A DNA stretch of 64,000 bases from Pedobacter sp. UBA5917 (GTDB taxonomy: Bacteria; Bacteroidota; Bacteroidia; Sphingobacteriales; Sphingobacteriaceae): NCBI RefSeq assembly GCF_002432345.1, contig NZ_DJDT01000299.1, forward strand, positions 1 through 64,000, read 5' to 3'. Position 1 is the first letter of the stretch. Each line of letters opens with the position of its first letter. Of this stretch, positions 62,227 to 64,000 are shown in pieces. The position numbers and the translations under genes are program-made. The notes under the pieces were generated by a model, which did not search any database, was not told the origin of the DNA, and saw only the letters and a list, made by a program, of their open reading frames with translations.

Positions 62227-62234
62227 TATATTTG
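62227..62234 (+). promoter_or_regulatory. ligA promoter, -7 box TATATTTG
   Basis: A perfect TAnnTTTG box; the G is 4 bases before ATG 62238, so transcript start and start codon should nearly coincide (leaderless mRNA). Confidence 0.65.
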
Positions 62235-62237
62235 TAG

Positions 62238-64000
<1,763 letters not shown>

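Overview
The window comes from a member of the Bacteroidota, most probably a Pedobacter-like Sphingobacteriaceae. The evidence is the very common TAnnTTTG-type -7 promoter box, AT-rich leaders without Shine-Dalgarno sequences, type IX secretion (T9SS) proteins (PorP/SprF partners and type B sorting domains), a TonB-dependent receptor with a carboxypeptidase-like N-terminal domain, LytTR/LytS signalling, and scattered imperfect-palindrome intergenic repeats. No rRNA, tRNA, IS element, prophage or CRISPR array was seen. The species call is inference; no search was run.

Layout. 1-13 kb: housekeeping and orphan secreted proteins (end of a GNAT acetyltransferase, YjdM/PhnA-like protein, META lipoprotein, YihY/BrkB, TPR protein, GH78 rhamnosidase, riboflavin synthase, biotin carboxylase, threonine aldolase). 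12.7-18.1 kb: a glycolysis block with a BadF-type sugar kinase, a NUDIX-family regulator, pfkA, a degenerate BadF-type kinase paralogue and gapA, followed by a short terminated transcript. 18-27.4 kb: mostly orphan lipoproteins and secreted proteins, a phosphoesterase, a DeoR-type repressor divergent from a 5'-nucleotidase, a TIGR04222-like membrane protein and a Crp/Fnr regulator. 27.5-37.9 kb: two tandem copies of a four-gene T9SS cassette (large Ig-like protein, small Ig-like protein, DUF11 plus type B sorting domain protein, PorP/SprF), ending in an orphan sigma region 2 gene. 38.2-44.5 kb: a small RNA candidate, an AAA ATPase with a tandem palindrome array upstream, and a glycogen/alpha-glucan pair (glgB and a GH31 alpha-glucosidase). 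44.7-51.6 kb: a TonB receptor divergent from a penicillin acylase-family operon. 51.6-57.1 kb: a probable zinc-homeostasis locus (Fur/Zur, three DUF3299-like proteins, ABC permease and ATPase, a 54-residue lipoprotein, a MerC-like protein, and a divergent COG0523 GTPase). 57.2-64 kb: zinc-ribbon microprotein, LytTR/LytS pair, tyrS, ACP phosphodiesterase-like gene and the start of ligA.

Most notable signals. (1) The sequence TAGTGT-N7-ACACTA (or a one-base variant) occurs four times: upstream of the sugar kinase, pfkA, the short transcript after gapA, and the GH31-glgB pair. A NUDIX-winged-helix protein with a degenerate NUDIX box is encoded next to the pfkA site. This suggests an undescribed central-carbon/glycan regulon that may include a small RNA. 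(2) The tandem T9SS cassettes look like a duplicated surface-structure system built from three separately exported Ig-like proteins. (3) The zinc locus carries paired 15-bp operators (TTGCAACAnnATTGC) over two divergent promoters and an unannotated small lipoprotein.
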